From positions 1 to 5,187 of the forward strand of contig JAISNB010000101.1 in assembly GCA_031276435.1 (NCBI GenBank): 5,187 nt of DNA, written 5' to 3'. Made by a program: the position numbers and the translations under genes. The notes under the pieces were generated by a model. It had not been told where the DNA came from. It saw only the letters and a program-made list of their open reading frames with translations, and searched no databases. The stretch comes from Burkholderiaceae bacterium (GTDB taxonomy: Bacteria; Pseudomonadota; Gammaproteobacteria; Burkholderiales; Burkholderiaceae_C). The first letter of the stretch is position 1, and the number at the start of each line of letters is the position of its first letter. Below, one piece after another: positions 4,291-5,187 of this stretch.

Positions 4291-5187
4291 ATGCACTACA
4301 GCAACACAACATTGGGTCTGGACATCGGCATCGCGTCGGTGGGCTGGTACCTGCTGGCGGAAGACCACATCATCGATCTGGGCGTGCGCGCCTTTGACAA
4401 GGCGGAGACGGCGGATCGGGGTGAATCGCTGAATCTTGCCCGGCGCATGGCAAGGCTGACGCGGAGGCGGCTCGCGCGGCGCGCCTGGCGCTTGAAGAAG
4501 CTGGCGCGGGTGCTGAAACGCCATGGCCTGATTGCCGATGTCGGCTTTTTTTCGTGGAAAAATCCGTATGTGAACAAGGAGAAAACCCTGTGGCAACTGC
4601 GTGTTGAAGGCTTGGATCGCCTGCTTGCACCAGAGGAATGGGCGCGGGTGATTTATCACATTGTCAAGCATCGCGGCTTCCACTGGATCAGCAAGGCGGA
4701 AGAAAAACGGGCAGAGTCCGATAGCAAGGGCGAAGGCGGCAAGGTCAAGCAGGGTCTGGCGGGAACCAGCAAGCTGATGAAAGACAAGAACTATCGCAGT
4801 CCTGCTGAAATGCTGCTCCGAGAAATCGAGCAGAAAAACCTGACTGCATTTCGCAACAAGCGGGGCGAATACATCAATGCGCTTTCTCGCGTGTTGTTGG
4901 GTGAGGAGCTGAAAAAACTGTTTGAGGCGCAACGAAAATTTGGCAACCCACATGCGCATGCGGCCTTGGAAACAGAAATTCTGGGGAACGGCGACAGAAA
5001 AAGCGGACTTTTCTGGCAACAAAAGCCTGCGCTTTCTGGTGAAAATCTGCTAAAAATGCTCGGCAAATGCACTCTTGAAAGAGATGAGAACCGCGCGCCC
5101 AAGGCCAGCTTTACCGTTGAGCGGCATGTGTGGCTGACCCGGCTCAACAATTTGCGGATCGTGACCGATGGCAAAGTGCGCCCACTC
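4291..5187 (+). CDS. cas9: CRISPR-associated endonuclease Cas9, type II-C (N-terminal 299 residues, cut by window end)
   Basis: An open frame with no stop runs off the right edge. The RuvC-I motif LGLDIGIASVGW (8-19) contains catalytic Asp11. The Arg-rich bridge helix follows at about 47-78 (ARRMARLTRRRLARRAWRLK). The recognition-lobe start includes KHRGF (127-131), RNKRGEY (188-194), PALSG (246-250) and WLTRLNNLRI (281-290). All align by eye with N. meningitidis Cas9 (LGLDIGIASVGW, KHRGY, RNQRGDY, PALSG, WLTKLNNLRI). Complete relatives have about 1,000-1,100 residues, so roughly 28% is seen; HNH, RuvC-II/III and the PAM-interacting domain lie beyond. The ATG has AAGGA (4281-4285) 5 nt upstream. 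Codons such as AGA, CTA and AAA appear more often than in ppiD, hinting at acquisition. It is divergent from tracrRNA; cas1, cas2 and the array are expected to the right. Confidence 0.96.
   Translation, partial: MHYSNTTLGLDIGIASVGWYLLAEDHIIDLGVRAFDKAETADRGESLNLARRMARLTRRRLARRAWRLKKLARVLKRHGLIADVGFFSWKNPYVNKEKTLWQLRVEGLDRLLAPEEWARVIYHIVKHRGFHWISKAEEKRAESDSKGEGGKVKQGLAGTSKLMKDKNYRSPAEMLLREIEQKNLTAFRNKRGEYINALSRVLLGEELKKLFEAQRKFGNPHAHAALETEILGNGDRKSGLFWQQKPALSGENLLKMLGKCTLERDENRAPKASFTVERHVWLTRLNNLRIVTDGKVRPL

Noticed and set aside
3868..5022. 384-codon open frame on the - strand
   Set aside because: It runs across the tracrRNA and antisense to cas9, whose motifs are unmistakable.

Overview
The window looks like a chromosomal segment from a GC-rich betaproteobacterium, most likely Burkholderiales (a Comamonadaceae-type genome is my best guess). 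The reasons are high GC with strongly GC-ending codons, the hupB / tRNA-Val / ppiD block as I recall it from that order, and a Cas9 and tracrRNA closest by eye to the Neisseria meningitidis type II-C system. The genus cannot be fixed from the sequence alone.

Layout, left to right. (1) Bases 1-141 (+): a tRNA-His(GUG) gene with a perfect TATAAT -10 box and an intrinsic terminator. (2) Bases 273-2664 (-): a housekeeping block read right to left. It runs hupB (HU DNA-binding protein), tRNA-Val(UAC) 13 bp after the hupB stop, an intrinsic terminator, then ppiD (periplasmic membrane-anchored folding factor with a parvulin domain). (3) Bases 2665-3029: a 365-bp gap with hairpin-forming inverted repeats and no gene. 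(4) Bases 3030-3809 (-): an unrecognised membrane protein of 259 residues with four predicted membrane segments. (5) Bases 3810-4140: a 331-bp GC-rich gap with a strong palindrome and no gene I can support. (6) Bases 4141-5187: the left end of a type II-C CRISPR-Cas locus. A tracrRNA is read on the - strand, with promoter, 36-nt anti-repeat, nexus-like stem and terminator. Divergently, on the + strand, lie the first 299 codons of cas9, which runs off the window.

How they work together: the tracrRNA anti-repeat would pair with crRNA repeats, and the duplex would load the divergently encoded Cas9. The CRISPR array, cas1 and cas2 are not in the window and should lie to the right. The hupB/tRNA-Val/ppiD block is ordinary core genome, and its interest lies in transcript architecture. 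The most informative part is the 4141-4291 intergenic region. There a complete tracrRNA gene can be read by eye, the repeat sequence of the unseen array can be predicted, and the tracrRNA -10 box is an inverted copy of the anti-repeat end.
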